Shown here: piece after piece, positions 27,079 to 35,141 of the stretch | How the letters are laid out: each line of letters starts with the position of its first letter | Position numbering within the stretch: the first letter of the stretch is position 1 | Source: DATAUD01 sp035511075 | GTDB taxonomy: Bacteria > Verrucomicrobiota > Verrucomicrobiia > Limisphaerales > Palsa-1400 | Direction of reading: 5' to 3' | DNA length: 64,000 nucleotides | Assembly: GCA_035511075.1 (NCBI GenBank) | Contig: DATKFW010000149.1 | Location: 1 to 64,000 of the forward strand | Program-made: the position numbers and the translations under genes | The notes under the pieces: generated by a model | What the model was told of the DNA's origin: nothing | Databases searched by the model: none | What the model saw: only the letters and a program-made list of their open reading frames with translations

Positions 27079-27609
27079 TTAGGCCGGTTTTGGGGGCGTC
27101 TTCTTTTCGGACTTTTTCCGCGCTTTGCCTTCGTCCGGCGCCGCTTCCGCTTGAGTCGCGGGAGGAGTGATCAATAGGCAGGTGCCCCCCAGCTTTTCTA
27201 TTTTGGCGCGGGCTGCCGCGCTGAATGCGTGGACTTTTACCGTCAGTTTGCGCGTCAATTCGCCGTCGCCCAGGATTTTAATTCGTTTTTGGCGCCCGTT
27301 GGCCAGACCGGTTTGGCGCAGTGCCGCTTCATCGACTGTTGCGCCGTCTTGAAAGCTGTTGAGCGATTCCAAATTGACTGGGATGTAGCGGATGGCGAAC
27401 CGGGCATTGCTAAAGCCGCGTTTGGGGATGCGCCGAATCAAGGGCATCTGCCCGCCTTCAAACCCAATGCGAATCGAACTGCCGGATCGGGCTGTCTGGC
27501 CCTTTCCACCGCGTCCGCTGGTTTTGCCGTGACCGCTGGATTCACCTTGGCCGAGGCGTTTGCGGCGGTGCTTGGAACCAGGGCGAGGCTTGAGATCGTG
27601 TAAGCGCAT
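27079..27609 (-). CDS. rplO: 50S ribosomal protein L15 with basic C-terminal tail
   Basis: 176 residues from ATG 27609 (MRLHDLKPRPGSKHRRKRLG). Typical GSGHGKTSGRGGKGQ-like Gly/Arg-rich segment, then GFEGGQMPLIRRIPKRGF. The C-terminal 25 residues are an Ala/Lys/Pro tail beyond the normal end. rpmD (L30), usually just upstream, is missing: only 4 bases separate rpsE and rplO. Confidence 0.96.
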   Translation of the reverse strand: MRLHDLKPRPGSKHRRKRLGQGESSGHGKTSGRGGKGQTARSGSSIRIGFEGGQMPLIRRIPKRGFSNARFAIRYIPVNLESLNSFQDGATVDEAALRQTGLANGRQKRIKILGDGELTRKLTVKVHAFSAAARAKIEKLGGTCLLITPPATQAEAAPDEGKARKKSEKKTPPKPA

Positions 27610-27613
27610 AAAA

Positions 27614-28357
27614 TCAGGCAGTGGCTGGAGGTGGTCCGGCTTCCCCATTCGGCGATGCCGGAGGGATCGGGGCATTTTCAGGCGGTAACGGCGGCGCGGT
27701 CGGGGTCGGAATGGAAATCGCTACGGGCGCGGCGGCGGCAACCGGCTTCGAACGCGGCTTTATCTCGATGCCGCGACCACGATAAATGTCCTCACGCAGG
27801 CGGAGCTGCAAAAGCCCGGCAATCGTTGCCTTGACAACATTGGACGGGTTATTGGAACCGAGCGATTTGCTTAAAACATCCTTGATCCCGACGGATTCCA
27901 GCACGGCGCGGACGGTCTTGCCCGCGATCAGCCCGGTGCCGGGCGAGGCGGGACGGAGGATGACCTTGGCGCCGCCATGACGGCAGAGAATCTCATGCGG
28001 AATGGTGGATTCCTTGAGGGAAACGCTGACCATGTGCGTCTTGGCAACGTCGCCTCCTTTGCGAATGGCTTCCGAAACTTCAACGGCCTTGCCCAGGCCC
28101 ACGCCGACTCGCCCGTGTTTGTCGCCGGCGACTACGAGGGCGCTGAAGCTAAAGCGGCGCCCGCCTTTCACGACTTTGGCGGAGCGGTTGATAAAAACCA
28201 CCTTTTCGGTCAACTCGGCCCCGGCCCCGCCTTCGAGCGAGGGATCGGTTCCGTCCGTTGGCGCTGGCCGCATCCGCCGCGGGCCGCGATTAGGGCCGCG
28301 TCCGCCGCCGCCGCCGCCTCTGGTATTGCCACCGGGATTCTTGTTTATCTCAGGCAC
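27614..28357 (-). CDS. rpsE: 30S ribosomal protein S5 with low-complexity extensions at both ends
   Basis: 247 residues against about 166 usual. A Gly/Arg-rich N-terminal stretch (about 1-45, with a run of seven Gly) precedes the S5 core: EKVVFINRSAKVVKGGRRF, HGRVGVGLGKA, PASPGTGLIAG and LGSNNPSNVVKAT. A Pro/Ala-rich tail of about 50 residues follows residue 200. S5 helps decoding accuracy and mRNA entry. Tails are probably disordered. Confidence 0.96.
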   Translation of the reverse strand: MPEINKNPGGNTRGGGGGGRGPNRGPRRMRPAPTDGTDPSLEGGAGAELTEKVVFINRSAKVVKGGRRFSFSALVVAGDKHGRVGVGLGKAVEVSEAIRKGGDVAKTHMVSVSLKESTIPHEILCRHGGAKVILRPASPGTGLIAGKTVRAVLESVGIKDVLSKSLGSNNPSNVVKATIAGLLQLRLREDIYRGRGIEIKPRSKPVAAAAPVAISIPTPTAPPLPPENAPIPPASPNGEAGPPPATA

Positions 28358-28374
28358 AGTTTTCTTTCTTCAGG

Positions 28375-28740
28375 TTAAAATTTTAGACCGCCTTCTCGGG
28401 CCGCGTCAGCCAGGGCCTTGACCTTTCCGTGATAGCGGGCGCCGCTGCGATCAAACACCACCGCGGTGATGCCTTTGCTCCGGGCCGCTTCGGCAGCCAG
28501 CGCTCCGATTTTTTTCGCCCCGGCGACGTTGGCCGCCAGTTTCTGGCGATCCGGCACAGATTTGTGCAACGTCGATGTCGAACAGACCGTCACGCGCGCC
28601 GCGTCGTCGATGAATTGGACGTAAATGTTTTCGTTGGAGAAGCGCACGCTCATGCGCGGTCGCTCTTTGGTGCCCGAAATCTTCTTGCGAATGCGCCAGT
28701 GGCGCAACCCGGCCAATCGTTGTTTCTTATCGGTTCTCAT
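28375..28740 (-). CDS. rplR: 50S ribosomal protein L18
   Basis: 121 residues, normal length. Contains RHWRIRKKISGTKERPRMSV, AQFIDD-type core and the ending YHGKVKALADAAREGGLKF, all typical of this 5S rRNA-binding protein. Lies 39 bases after rplF and 17 bases before rpsE. Confidence 0.96.
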   Translation of the reverse strand: MRTDKKQRLAGLRHWRIRKKISGTKERPRMSVRFSNENIYVQFIDDAARVTVCSTSTLHKSVPDRQKLAANVAGAKKIGALAAEAARSKGITAVVFDRSGARYHGKVKALADAAREGGLKF

Positions 28741-28779
28741 GCTGATGGGGCCGCGGATTTTGCCGTGGCCGATTCGTCT

Positions 28780-29316
28780 TTATTGAACAGTCTTGCCCTC
28801 CTTGCGGCGGACCTTTTCAGTCGAATACCGGACGCCCTTGCCCTTGTAAGGTTCCGGCGGATAAAAGCTGCGGATTTCAGCGGCCACCTGACCGACCATT
28901 TGCTTGCTCGGCCCCTCGATCGTCACCTTCGTGTTTTCCTCGACCTTCACGGTGATTTGATCGGGAATCGGATAATTGATCGGATGAGAGTAGCCCAGGA
29001 CAAGATTGACGACCTTCCCCTGCACGGCCGCTTTGAAGCCAACGCCCTGGATTTCCAGCTTCTTGACGAAGCCGTCGCTGACACCCTTGACCATATTATT
29101 GACAAGCGCGCGGCTCAAGCCGTGCAGAGCCTTGGCCTGCGCGTCTTCGCCGTCGCGGCTGACGATGACGTTGCTGCCGTCAAGTTTGACAGACATGCGG
29201 CGCGGCAGTTCGAAATCGAGCTTTCCACGGGGGCCTTCAACAAAGACCTGCCGGCCCTTGATCTCCACCTTCACTTTGGGCGGCACGGCCACCGGTAATT
29301 TTCCAATACGCGACAT
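28780..29316 (-). CDS. rplF: 50S ribosomal protein L6
   Basis: 178 residues, normal. Starts MSRIGKLPVAVP and ends with the conserved PPEPYKGKGVRY segment. It binds 23S rRNA near the factor-binding region. Four bases separate it from rpsH, so coupling is likely. Confidence 0.97.
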   Translation of the reverse strand: MSRIGKLPVAVPPKVKVEIKGRQVFVEGPRGKLDFELPRRMSVKLDGSNVIVSRDGEDAQAKALHGLSRALVNNMVKGVSDGFVKKLEIQGVGFKAAVQGKVVNLVLGYSHPINYPIPDQITVKVEENTKVTIEGPSKQMVGQVAAEIRSFYPPEPYKGKGVRYSTEKVRRKEGKTVQ

Positions 29317-29320
29317 AATT

Positions 29321-29710
29321 TCACCAAATTTCGCACAGCAACTCGCCGCCGACGTTTTTCTTGCGCGCCTGCACGCCGGTCATGACTCCCTCCGATGTGG
29401 AAAGGATGGAGGTGCCCATTCCCGCTCGCACGCGGGGAACGTCCTGGGAACCGGTGTAGCGGCGCAACCCGGGCGAACTGATCCGGCGCAGGCCTTCAAT
29501 GATCGATTTGCGGCCGCTGTACTTGAGCTTGATTTTAATGATCTTGGTCGCTTTGGCGCCATCCACGGAGACCTCCGCCACGTAGCCCTCCCGTTTTAGC
29601 ACGTGCGCGATGCTTTCCTTCAATCTGGAATGCGGGATTTTGACCTCCGGTAGCAAAGCCTGGCTTGCGTTGCGGATGCGCGTGAGCATGTCTGAAATCG
29701 AGTCAGTCAT
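29321..29710 (-). CDS. rpsH: 30S ribosomal protein S8
   Basis: 129 residues, normal. Starts MTDSISDMLTRIRNA and contains GLRRISSPGLRRY and the C-terminal GILSTS-like SILSTSEGVMT with GGELLCEIW. S8 binds 16S rRNA and, in E. coli, represses the spc operon. Four-base gap to rpsN. Confidence 0.97.
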   Translation of the reverse strand: MTDSISDMLTRIRNASQALLPEVKIPHSRLKESIAHVLKREGYVAEVSVDGAKATKIIKIKLKYSGRKSIIEGLRRISSPGLRRYTGSQDVPRVRAGMGTSILSTSEGVMTGVQARKKNVGGELLCEIW

Positions 29711-29714
29711 AATT

Positions 29715-29984
29715 TTACCAACTGGCCTTTGTGACCCCGGGAATCAGCCCGTTCAGCGCGGCCTCGCGAAACGTGAGGCGCGAGCAGCCGAACTTGCGCA
29801 GGTAACCGTGGCGCCTGCCGGACATCGAACATCGGTTGACCACGCGCGTGGGGCTGGCGTTGCGGGGCAGCTTGCTCAGGCCGGCGTAATCGCGCCTGGC
29901 CTTGAGTTCGGCGCGCAGGGCGGCGAACTTCTTGACCGTGGCGGCCTTCCTCTTGTTCCGTTCAATCCATGATGTTTTTGCCAT
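29715..29984 (-). CDS. rpsN: 30S ribosomal protein S14 (zinc-free form)
   Basis: 89 residues, the longer form without the two CxxC zinc pairs; only two isolated Cys remain. Contains LPRNASPTRVVNRCSMSGRRHGYLRKFGCSR and ends PGVTKASW. Lies 9 bases after rplE, the normal order. Confidence 0.96.
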   Translation of the reverse strand: MAKTSWIERNKRKAATVKKFAALRAELKARRDYAGLSKLPRNASPTRVVNRCSMSGRRHGYLRKFGCSRLTFREAALNGLIPGVTKASW

Positions 29985-29993
29985 AAATATATA

Positions 29994-30560
29994 TCAGGGG
30001 GTCCGTTGTGGCGCTTCCTTGGCTTCGGCAAAGGGCATTCCCATCATCTTGAGCAACTCCAGCGCCTCCTCGTTGGTCGGCGCGGTGGTCACGATCGTTA
30101 TGTCCATCCCTTGCGTCCGCTTGATCTTGTCAAGTTCAATTTCCGGGAAAATCGTCTGGTCGTTCACCCCCAGCGTGTAGTTGCCGCGCCCGTCAAATGA
30201 CCGCGGTGAAAGCCCGCGGAAATCCCGGATCCGCGGGAGCGCGGCGGCCACAAGGCGGTCGAAAAACTCATACATCACTTCGCGCCGCAACGTGACGCGG
30301 CAGCCGATGTTCTGGCCTTCGCGCAGCTTGAAATTGGCGATGCTGTGGCGCGCCTTGTTGATGATCGGCTTGCGACCGGTGATCATGGTCATGTCCCTCA
30401 CCGCGTCTTCCACGGCCCCTTTTTCCAGCGACGCGCTGACGCCCATGTTGACCACGATTTTTTCCAGGCGCGGGATCTGATGAACGTTGGCGTAGCGGCG
30501 TTTCTCGCGCAAGGCGGCCCGCACCTCATTGACGTATTTCTCGAAAAGTCTGGGTTTCAT
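29994..30560 (-). CDS. rplE: 50S ribosomal protein L5
   Basis: 188 residues, normal. Contains VNMGVSASLEKGAVEDAV, TGRKPIINKARHSIANFKLREGQ in parts, and RDFRGLSPRSFDGRGNYTLGV, typical of this 5S rRNA and P-site tRNA contacting protein. Five bases follow rplX. Confidence 0.97.
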   Translation of the reverse strand: MKPRLFEKYVNEVRAALREKRRYANVHQIPRLEKIVVNMGVSASLEKGAVEDAVRDMTMITGRKPIINKARHSIANFKLREGQNIGCRVTLRREVMYEFFDRLVAAALPRIRDFRGLSPRSFDGRGNYTLGVNDQTIFPEIELDKIKRTQGMDITIVTTAPTNEEALELLKMMGMPFAEAKEAPQRTP

Positions 30561-30565
30561 GGTCT

Positions 30566-30847
30566 TCAGGCCTGGGCCGTTTCGGGCGCGGCGGTTTCAG
30601 CGCCTTCGCGGTCGTCGAACTTCGCCGCTAGCGTGACATTGGAAATATGGATCGTGCCTTCGCGCTCCACGATGGCCCCCTGGGGGTTCTGCTGGTTCTT
30701 GGCGGTGTGGCGCTTGATCATCTTGATGCCCTCGATCAAGACCCGTTGCTTCTTGAGGTTCACGCTCAGGATCTTGCCCCGTTTGCCCAACTCGGACCCG
30801 GCAATCACCACGACCTCGTCCCCTTTCTTGACATGTGCTTTTGCCAT
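30566..30847 (-). CDS. rplX: 50S ribosomal protein L24
   Basis: 93 residues. N-terminal KOW motif (KKGDEVVVIAGSELGKRGKI), then RVLIEGIKMIKRHTAKNQQNPQG in parts. A short Ala/Glu tail (ETAAPETAQA) closes it. An assembly initiator protein of the large subunit. Two bases separate it from rplN. Confidence 0.96.
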   Translation of the reverse strand: MAKAHVKKGDEVVVIAGSELGKRGKILSVNLKKQRVLIEGIKMIKRHTAKNQQNPQGAIVEREGTIHISNVTLAAKFDDREGAETAAPETAQA

Positions 30848-30849
30848 AA

Positions 30850-31215
30850 CTAAATGACCTCCGGCGCAAGGGATATGATTTTCATGAACTTCTTGTCGCG
30901 CAATTCCCGGGCGACCGGCCCGAAAATCCGCGTCCCGCGCGGGTTGTTCTCCTTGTCAATGATGACAATGGCGTTGTTGTCGAACCGCAGATACGAACCG
31001 TCCGGACGCCGGATTTGCTTGCGCGTCCGCACGACTACGGCATCGACCACGTCGCCCTTTTTAACGGTCCCATCGGGGGCGGCCTCCTTGATATGGGCCT
31101 TGATGACGTCACCGATGCCCGCGTAGCGCTGGTTGCGGCCAATGACGCCGATGGCGGCGGCCCGCTTGGCGCCGGTATTGTCGGCCACATCGAGGATGGA
31201 ACGAACCTGTAACAT
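30850..31215 (-). CDS. rplN: 50S ribosomal protein L14
   Basis: 121 residues, normal. Starts MLQVRSILDVADNTGAKRA and contains GDVIKAHIKEAAPDGTVKKG, FDNNAIVIID and GPVARELRDKKFMKIISLAPEV in parts. Sits at the subunit interface. Eight bases after rpsQ. Confidence 0.97.
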   Translation of the reverse strand: MLQVRSILDVADNTGAKRAAAIGVIGRNQRYAGIGDVIKAHIKEAAPDGTVKKGDVVDAVVVRTRKQIRRPDGSYLRFDNNAIVIIDKENNPRGTRIFGPVARELRDKKFMKIISLAPEVI

Positions 31216-31223
31216 AAATCTCC

Positions 31224-31517
31224 TTAGGCGACGGCCACGGGGGCTTCGGCCGAGCGCTCCACGATTTGTGTCAGTCGCCAGCGTTTAAGCTTGGACAACG
31301 GCCGCGTTTCACGGATTAACACCAGGTCCCCGACCTTGGCTTCCCCCTTTTCGTCGTGGGCGTAAAATTTGGAGTAGGCGGTGATGACCTTCTTATATTG
31401 CGGATGAGGAAAGCGGCGCTCGACGCGCACGATGATGGTCTTGGCCATCTTGTTGCCAATGACCTTGCCTTGCCGCTCTTTGCGGTGGCCGCGTTCCAGT
31501 TGTGTTGCTTCTGCCAT
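31224..31517 (-). CDS. rpsQ: 30S ribosomal protein S17
   Basis: 97 residues from ATG 31517. OB-fold signature RKERQGKVIGNKMAKTIIVRVERR in parts, then HPQYKKVI and AKVGDLVLIRETRPLSKLKRWRL. Normal position between rpmC and rplN; 21 bases after rpmC. Confidence 0.96.
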   Translation of the reverse strand: MAEATQLERGHRKERQGKVIGNKMAKTIIVRVERRFPHPQYKKVITAYSKFYAHDEKGEAKVGDLVLIRETRPLSKLKRWRLTQIVERSAEAPVAVA

Positions 31518-31538
31518 AAACAATTAAATCAAATCAAA

Positions 31539-31736
31539 TCAAGCCGGTTTTTTGCGCAGTTGGGATATCCGGGTTTCCAAACGCGCAATGTCCCGGCGCA
31601 AAAGGCGCAGGCGGGCCGGCTTTTCCAGTTGGCTGCTGGCCTGCTGCAATCGCAAATTAAATATCTCCAGCCGAAAGTCCCGGCTTTTGGCGGACAGTTC
31701 CGGCATCGTCAAATCCTTGATCTCGGCCATTTTCAT
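31539..31736 (-). CDS. rpmC: 50S ribosomal protein L29
   Basis: 65 residues from ATG 31736. Helical hairpin with EIKDLTMPELSAKSRDFR, then LEIFNLRLQQASSQLEKPARLRLLRRDIARLETR in parts, the family pattern near the exit tunnel. The open frame extends upstream into rplP but those residues are not L29. Confidence 0.94.
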   Translation of the reverse strand: MKMAEIKDLTMPELSAKSRDFRLEIFNLRLQQASSQLEKPARLRLLRRDIARLETRISQLRKKPA

Positions 31737-31743
31737 ACATCCT

Positions 31744-32163
31744 TCAACTGTGTGCGTGACGCGAAATGAATTTTGTCCTGATCGGCAGTTTCGTCGCCGC
31801 AAGCCGCATCGATTCCCGCGCGATTACTTCCGGAACGCCATCCACCTCAAAAAGTACATTGGCGGGGCGAATCACGGCGACCCACGATTCCAACGGCCCC
31901 TTCCCCTTGCCCATTCGCGTCTCCAGCGGCTTCTTGGTGAAGGATTTGTGGGGAAAAATACGGATCCAAACCTTCCCCCGGCGTTTCATGTAGCGCGTCA
32001 CCGCGACGCGCGCCGCTTCAATCTGCTTGGTGTCCAGCCAGCAGCGCTCCAGCGACTGCAACCCATACTCGCCAAACGCAACCGTCGAGCCGCGATGGGC
32101 GAGGCCTTTGCGGCTGCCGCGGTGCATTTTGCGATACTTAACTCTGGCGGGACTCATTGCCAT
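31744..32163 (-). CDS. rplP: 50S ribosomal protein L16
   Basis: 139 residues from ATG 32163; the next ATG at 32157 (MSPARVKYRK) may be the true start. Contains HRGSRKGLAHRGSTVAFG, RGGKVWIRIFPHK-like RRGKVWIRIFPHKSFTKKP and GKGKGPLESWVAVI. It organises the A-site region. Forty-six bases follow rpsC. Confidence 0.96.
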   Translation of the reverse strand: MAMSPARVKYRKMHRGSRKGLAHRGSTVAFGEYGLQSLERCWLDTKQIEAARVAVTRYMKRRGKVWIRIFPHKSFTKKPLETRMGKGKGPLESWVAVIRPANVLFEVDGVPEVIARESMRLAATKLPIRTKFISRHAHS

Positions 32164-32209
32164 ATTATTATTCTCTCTTTTCCAACAAATTCGCGTTTCT
32201 TACCGGCCT

Positions 32210-32884
32210 TCAAGTCGCGGCCACCGCGGGCTGCGGCTGGTCTTTCTTTTTTCTTTCCACCGGGGTTTCGCCCTTACAGATCCAGCATTTGATACCCAGC
32301 TTTCCGTACACCGTTTTTGCCTCCGCAAACCCGTAATCGATATTGGCGCGCAAAGTATGAAGAGGAACACGCCCTTGATGATATTTCTCGACTCGCGCGA
32401 TTTCCGCTCCGCCCAAGCGGCCGCCCACGCGCACCTTGATGCCTTCGGCCCCGAAATCCATCGCCACCTGCACTGCTTTTTTCATCGCGCGACGGAATGA
32501 AACCCGGCGCTCAAGCTGAACGGCGACGTTCTCGGCCACCAATTGCGCATCCATTTCCGGCTGTTTGATTTCCTGGATATCGACATAGACTTCCTTGCCG
32601 GTCATCTTGCTGATTTCCTCCTTGAGCTTGTCGATCTCCGCTCCCTTGCGTCCAATGACGACCCCCGGGCGCGCTGTGAAAATGGTGACCCGGCAACGCG
32701 AAGCGGCGCGTTCGAGCTGGATTTTGGAAACCGACGCCCCTTCCAGCTTCTCCTTGAGTATCTCGCGAATCTTTCGGTCCTCGGCCAGCAATTTGCCGAA
32801 CTCCTTCTTTTCGGCAAACCATTTGGAACCCCAGTCTTTGTTGACAGCGAGGCGGAACCCGATTGGATTTGTTTTTTGGCCCAT
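32210..32884 (-). CDS. rpsC: 30S ribosomal protein S3
   Basis: 224 residues, normal. N-terminal MGQKTNPIGFRL, KH domain with RPGVVIGRKGAEIDKLKEEI, and C-terminal GRLGGAEIARVEKYHQGRVPLHTLRA in parts, which lines the mRNA entry tunnel. Four-base gap to rplV. Confidence 0.97.
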   Translation of the reverse strand: MGQKTNPIGFRLAVNKDWGSKWFAEKKEFGKLLAEDRKIREILKEKLEGASVSKIQLERAASRCRVTIFTARPGVVIGRKGAEIDKLKEEISKMTGKEVYVDIQEIKQPEMDAQLVAENVAVQLERRVSFRRAMKKAVQVAMDFGAEGIKVRVGGRLGGAEIARVEKYHQGRVPLHTLRANIDYGFAEAKTVYGKLGIKCWICKGETPVERKKKDQPQPAVAAT

Positions 32885-32888
32885 AGAG

Positions 32889-33242
32889 TTATTCGTCCGA
32901 CAAAATGATTTGCACGTGGCAACTGCGCTTGAGGATCGGGCCCGCCGAACCGCGCGCCTTGGGAATGAATCGCTTGGCGACCGTCGCAGCGCCGGCCACC
33001 GCCAGTTTGACCCGCAGATTCTCGGTCTTGAGCCCCTCGAATTCCGGTTTATGCATCTTGAGGTCCTCGGCGTTGGCCATGGCGGACTTCAGTGTCTTGG
33101 CGACCACCCGCGCGCCCTTGCGCGGCACCACCGCCAGGACGGCTTGCGCGTGAGCGGCCGGCAGACCTTGAATCTGGCGGACGACTTCGCGCATTTTTTG
33201 CGCGGACATTCGCACATTGCGGGTTGTGGCTTGAACTTCCAT
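32889..33242 (-). CDS. rplV: 50S ribosomal protein L22
   Basis: 117 residues, normal. Contains VRMSAQKMREVVRQIQGL, KTLKSAMANAEDLKM and the hook region near KRFIPKARGSAGPILKRSCH, which reaches the exit tunnel. Four bases from rpsS. Confidence 0.96.
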   Translation of the reverse strand: MEVQATTRNVRMSAQKMREVVRQIQGLPAAHAQAVLAVVPRKGARVVAKTLKSAMANAEDLKMHKPEFEGLKTENLRVKLAVAGAATVAKRFIPKARGSAGPILKRSCHVQIILSDE

Positions 33243-33246
33243 ACGT

Positions 33247-33528
33247 CTATTTCGCTTCCGCCTTGGCCGTGTGTGCGCCGTGCTTCTTGAACGTCCGCGT
33301 CAACGAGAATTCGCCCAGGCGATGACCCACCATGTTTTCAGTGACGAAAACCGGGTTGAATATCTTGCCGTTGTGGACGTTGAACGTCAAACCTACAAAA
33401 TCCGGCGTGATCATCGAGCGGCGCGACCACGTTTTGATCGGCGTCTTGGATTTGGCCGCCTTGGCCGCCTCGATCTTCTCGATCAAGTGGAAGTCAACGA
33501 ACGGACCTTTTTTTATGGATCGACCCAT
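33247..33528 (-). CDS. rpsS: 30S ribosomal protein S19
   Basis: 93 residues, normal. Starts MGRSIKKGPFVDFHL and contains TWSRRSMITPDFVGLTFNVHNG in parts and VGHRLGEFSLTRTFKKHG. Located in the 30S head. Fifteen bases after rplB. Confidence 0.97.
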   Translation of the reverse strand: MGRSIKKGPFVDFHLIEKIEAAKAAKSKTPIKTWSRRSMITPDFVGLTFNVHNGKIFNPVFVTENMVGHRLGEFSLTRTFKKHGAHTAKAEAK

Positions 33529-33543
33529 ATTTGTTTCTCTTGT

Positions 33544-34398
33544 CTATTTCCGCTTCATTGGCCGGCCATCGCGCCGAACCAGGATGAATCGATTTGAAAA
33601 TTTGCGCTTGTTGCGCGTTCGGTATCCCTTGGCCAAAAGGCCCCACGGAGAGGTCAATTGCTGCCAGCCCCCGCCGCTCTTGGATTTGCCGGCCCCACCG
33701 CCGTTGGGGTGATCGACAGGATTGCGCGAGACCCCGCGGTTGATCGGTCGAATGCCCCGATGCCGCGAACGCCCGGCTTTGCCCAGCGTAATGTTTTCGT
33801 GTTCGATGTTCCCCACCTGCCCGATGGTCGCATAACAAGCCTCATGCACCCGCCGTATTTCGCCTGAAGGCAGGCGAATTTGAGCATATCCATCACCACG
33901 GGACATTAGGGTCGCCGCTCCGCCGGCGGACCGAACCATCTGACCGCCTCGGCCGGGAGTGATTTCGATGTTATGGATCGGCAGCCCGACCGGTATTGTC
34001 TTGAGAGGCAGGCTATTGCCCAGTTCCGGCGACGCTGCCGGTCCGCTTTGCAGCTTGGCCCCGACCTGCAATCCAACCGGCGCCAGGATATAGCGCTTTT
34101 CCCCGTCCTTATATAGCAGGAGTGCCAGGCGAGCCGTGCGAATCGGGTCATACTCGATCGCCGTCACATCCGCTTCCACCCCATGCTTGTTGCGCTTGAA
34201 ATCGACATTGCGGTAAAACTGCTTGTGGCCGCGCCCAATCCCACGGGCCGTCACGCGACCATAGTGGTTACGCCCACCAGATTTCTTGCGAATACTGATG
34301 AGACTCCGCTCCGGAGTATCCTTAGTAATCTCATCGAACGACGCTACGGTAATGTAGCGCGTCGACGGCGTTAGCGGCCTGTACGTTTTGACTGGCAT
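33544..34398 (-). CDS. rplB: 50S ribosomal protein L2
   Basis: 284 residues from ATG 34398 (MPVKTYRPLTPSTRYIT). Contains KKSGGRNHYGRVTARGIGRGHK in parts, GGGQMVRSAG-type GRGGQMVRSAGGAA, and the peptidyl-transferase-proximal NPVDHPNGGGAGK. It is the first gene of this operon: rpsJ, rplC, rplD and rplW, normally upstream, are not here. A promoter candidate lies about 120 bases upstream. Confidence 0.97.
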   Translation of the reverse strand: MPVKTYRPLTPSTRYITVASFDEITKDTPERSLISIRKKSGGRNHYGRVTARGIGRGHKQFYRNVDFKRNKHGVEADVTAIEYDPIRTARLALLLYKDGEKRYILAPVGLQVGAKLQSGPAASPELGNSLPLKTIPVGLPIHNIEITPGRGGQMVRSAGGAATLMSRGDGYAQIRLPSGEIRRVHEACYATIGQVGNIEHENITLGKAGRSRHRGIRPINRGVSRNPVDHPNGGGAGKSKSGGGWQQLTSPWGLLAKGYRTRNKRKFSNRFILVRRDGRPMKRK

Positions 34399-34631
34399 AA
34401 AATCCAAATAAACCACGGCTGTGAGCGGCGTCGGCCATCATTCCTGCGCCCAGCGGGGCGAACAGTTATCGGTCGCGCCAAAAGCCGCCATACTCGCTTT
34501 TTGGCGAAATGGAGCGAAAACATAACAGAGGCAACAGGGCGTGCAAGCGTTTTCTTAAAGTATTTTTTGAGTTTTTTCTGCCGAACCGCCGCCTCGCCGA
34601 ATGGGTGCTCCTTGCCCGCCCAAAATCCTTT
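34399..34631 (-). promoter_or_regulatory. leader and promoter region of the ribosomal operon
   Basis: On the minus strand TTGCAC (34541-34546) and TATGTT (34519-34524) are spaced by 16 bases, a plausible sigma-70 promoter. Transcription would start near 34511, leaving about 110 bases of 5' UTR before rplB, long enough for a ribosomal-protein autoregulatory structure. I did not find a recognisable L2, L4 or S8 site in it. The upstream part also contains the intergenic end of the zinc-ribbon gene. Confidence 0.45.
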
Positions 34632-35141
34632 TCACTCGCAAAACCGGCGCAGCACGGCGTTCACAAAGCCAAACCTGGATATCGAGACGGATTTATCGAG
34701 GTCTTGTTTTTCTTTCAATTCGATCTTTCTCAATACAGAACTATATCTCCCCGAATCTTGATTGAGGCGGTCCTTCCATCCATCGACCAACATCTCCACT
34801 TTTTCCAGTTGGTCTTTGTCAGTCCAAATGCCGCCGCACTCGGGACACTTGTGCAGGATGATCCCGCTGGTATCGCCATAATTAAAGTGCTCCATCCGAA
34901 CGCCCGGGCAACGGGGGCAATTCAACTCGTCATGATCATCCTTCTCGGCGCTGAAAATCTCTTTGTTGACTCCATCGATCGAGGCGATTTCCGCGGGAGT
35001 AAATATCTCCTCATGATGTTCGACGACGCTCTCCAGCTCCCCGGAATCCAGCCATTCGCCGCCGCAATCCGGACAAACTTCAATTTGGGCTCCGTCGTAT
35101 TCAACCGGGCTAAGAATTGACTCGCATCTCGGGCATTTCAT
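34632..35141 (-). CDS. double TFIIB-type zinc-ribbon protein
   Basis: 169 residues from ATG 35141, chosen because TAAAAGGAGAT gives a strong Shine-Dalgarno site; the frame stays open upstream to 35426 without recognisable sequence. Two zf-TFIIB-like modules: CPRC-x17-CPDCGGEWLDSGEL at the N-terminus, and CPRCPG followed by CPECGGIWTDKDQLEKV. The ending is charged. Such proteins are found across bacteria with unknown function, often as metal-binding accessory factors. It lies between the DUF6941 operon and rplB on the same strand. Confidence 0.82.
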   Translation of the reverse strand: MKCPRCESILSPVEYDGAQIEVCPDCGGEWLDSGELESVVEHHEEIFTPAEIASIDGVNKEIFSAEKDDHDELNCPRCPGVRMEHFNYGDTSGIILHKCPECGGIWTDKDQLEKVEMLVDGWKDRLNQDSGRYSSVLRKIELKEKQDLDKSVSISRFGFVNAVLRRFCE

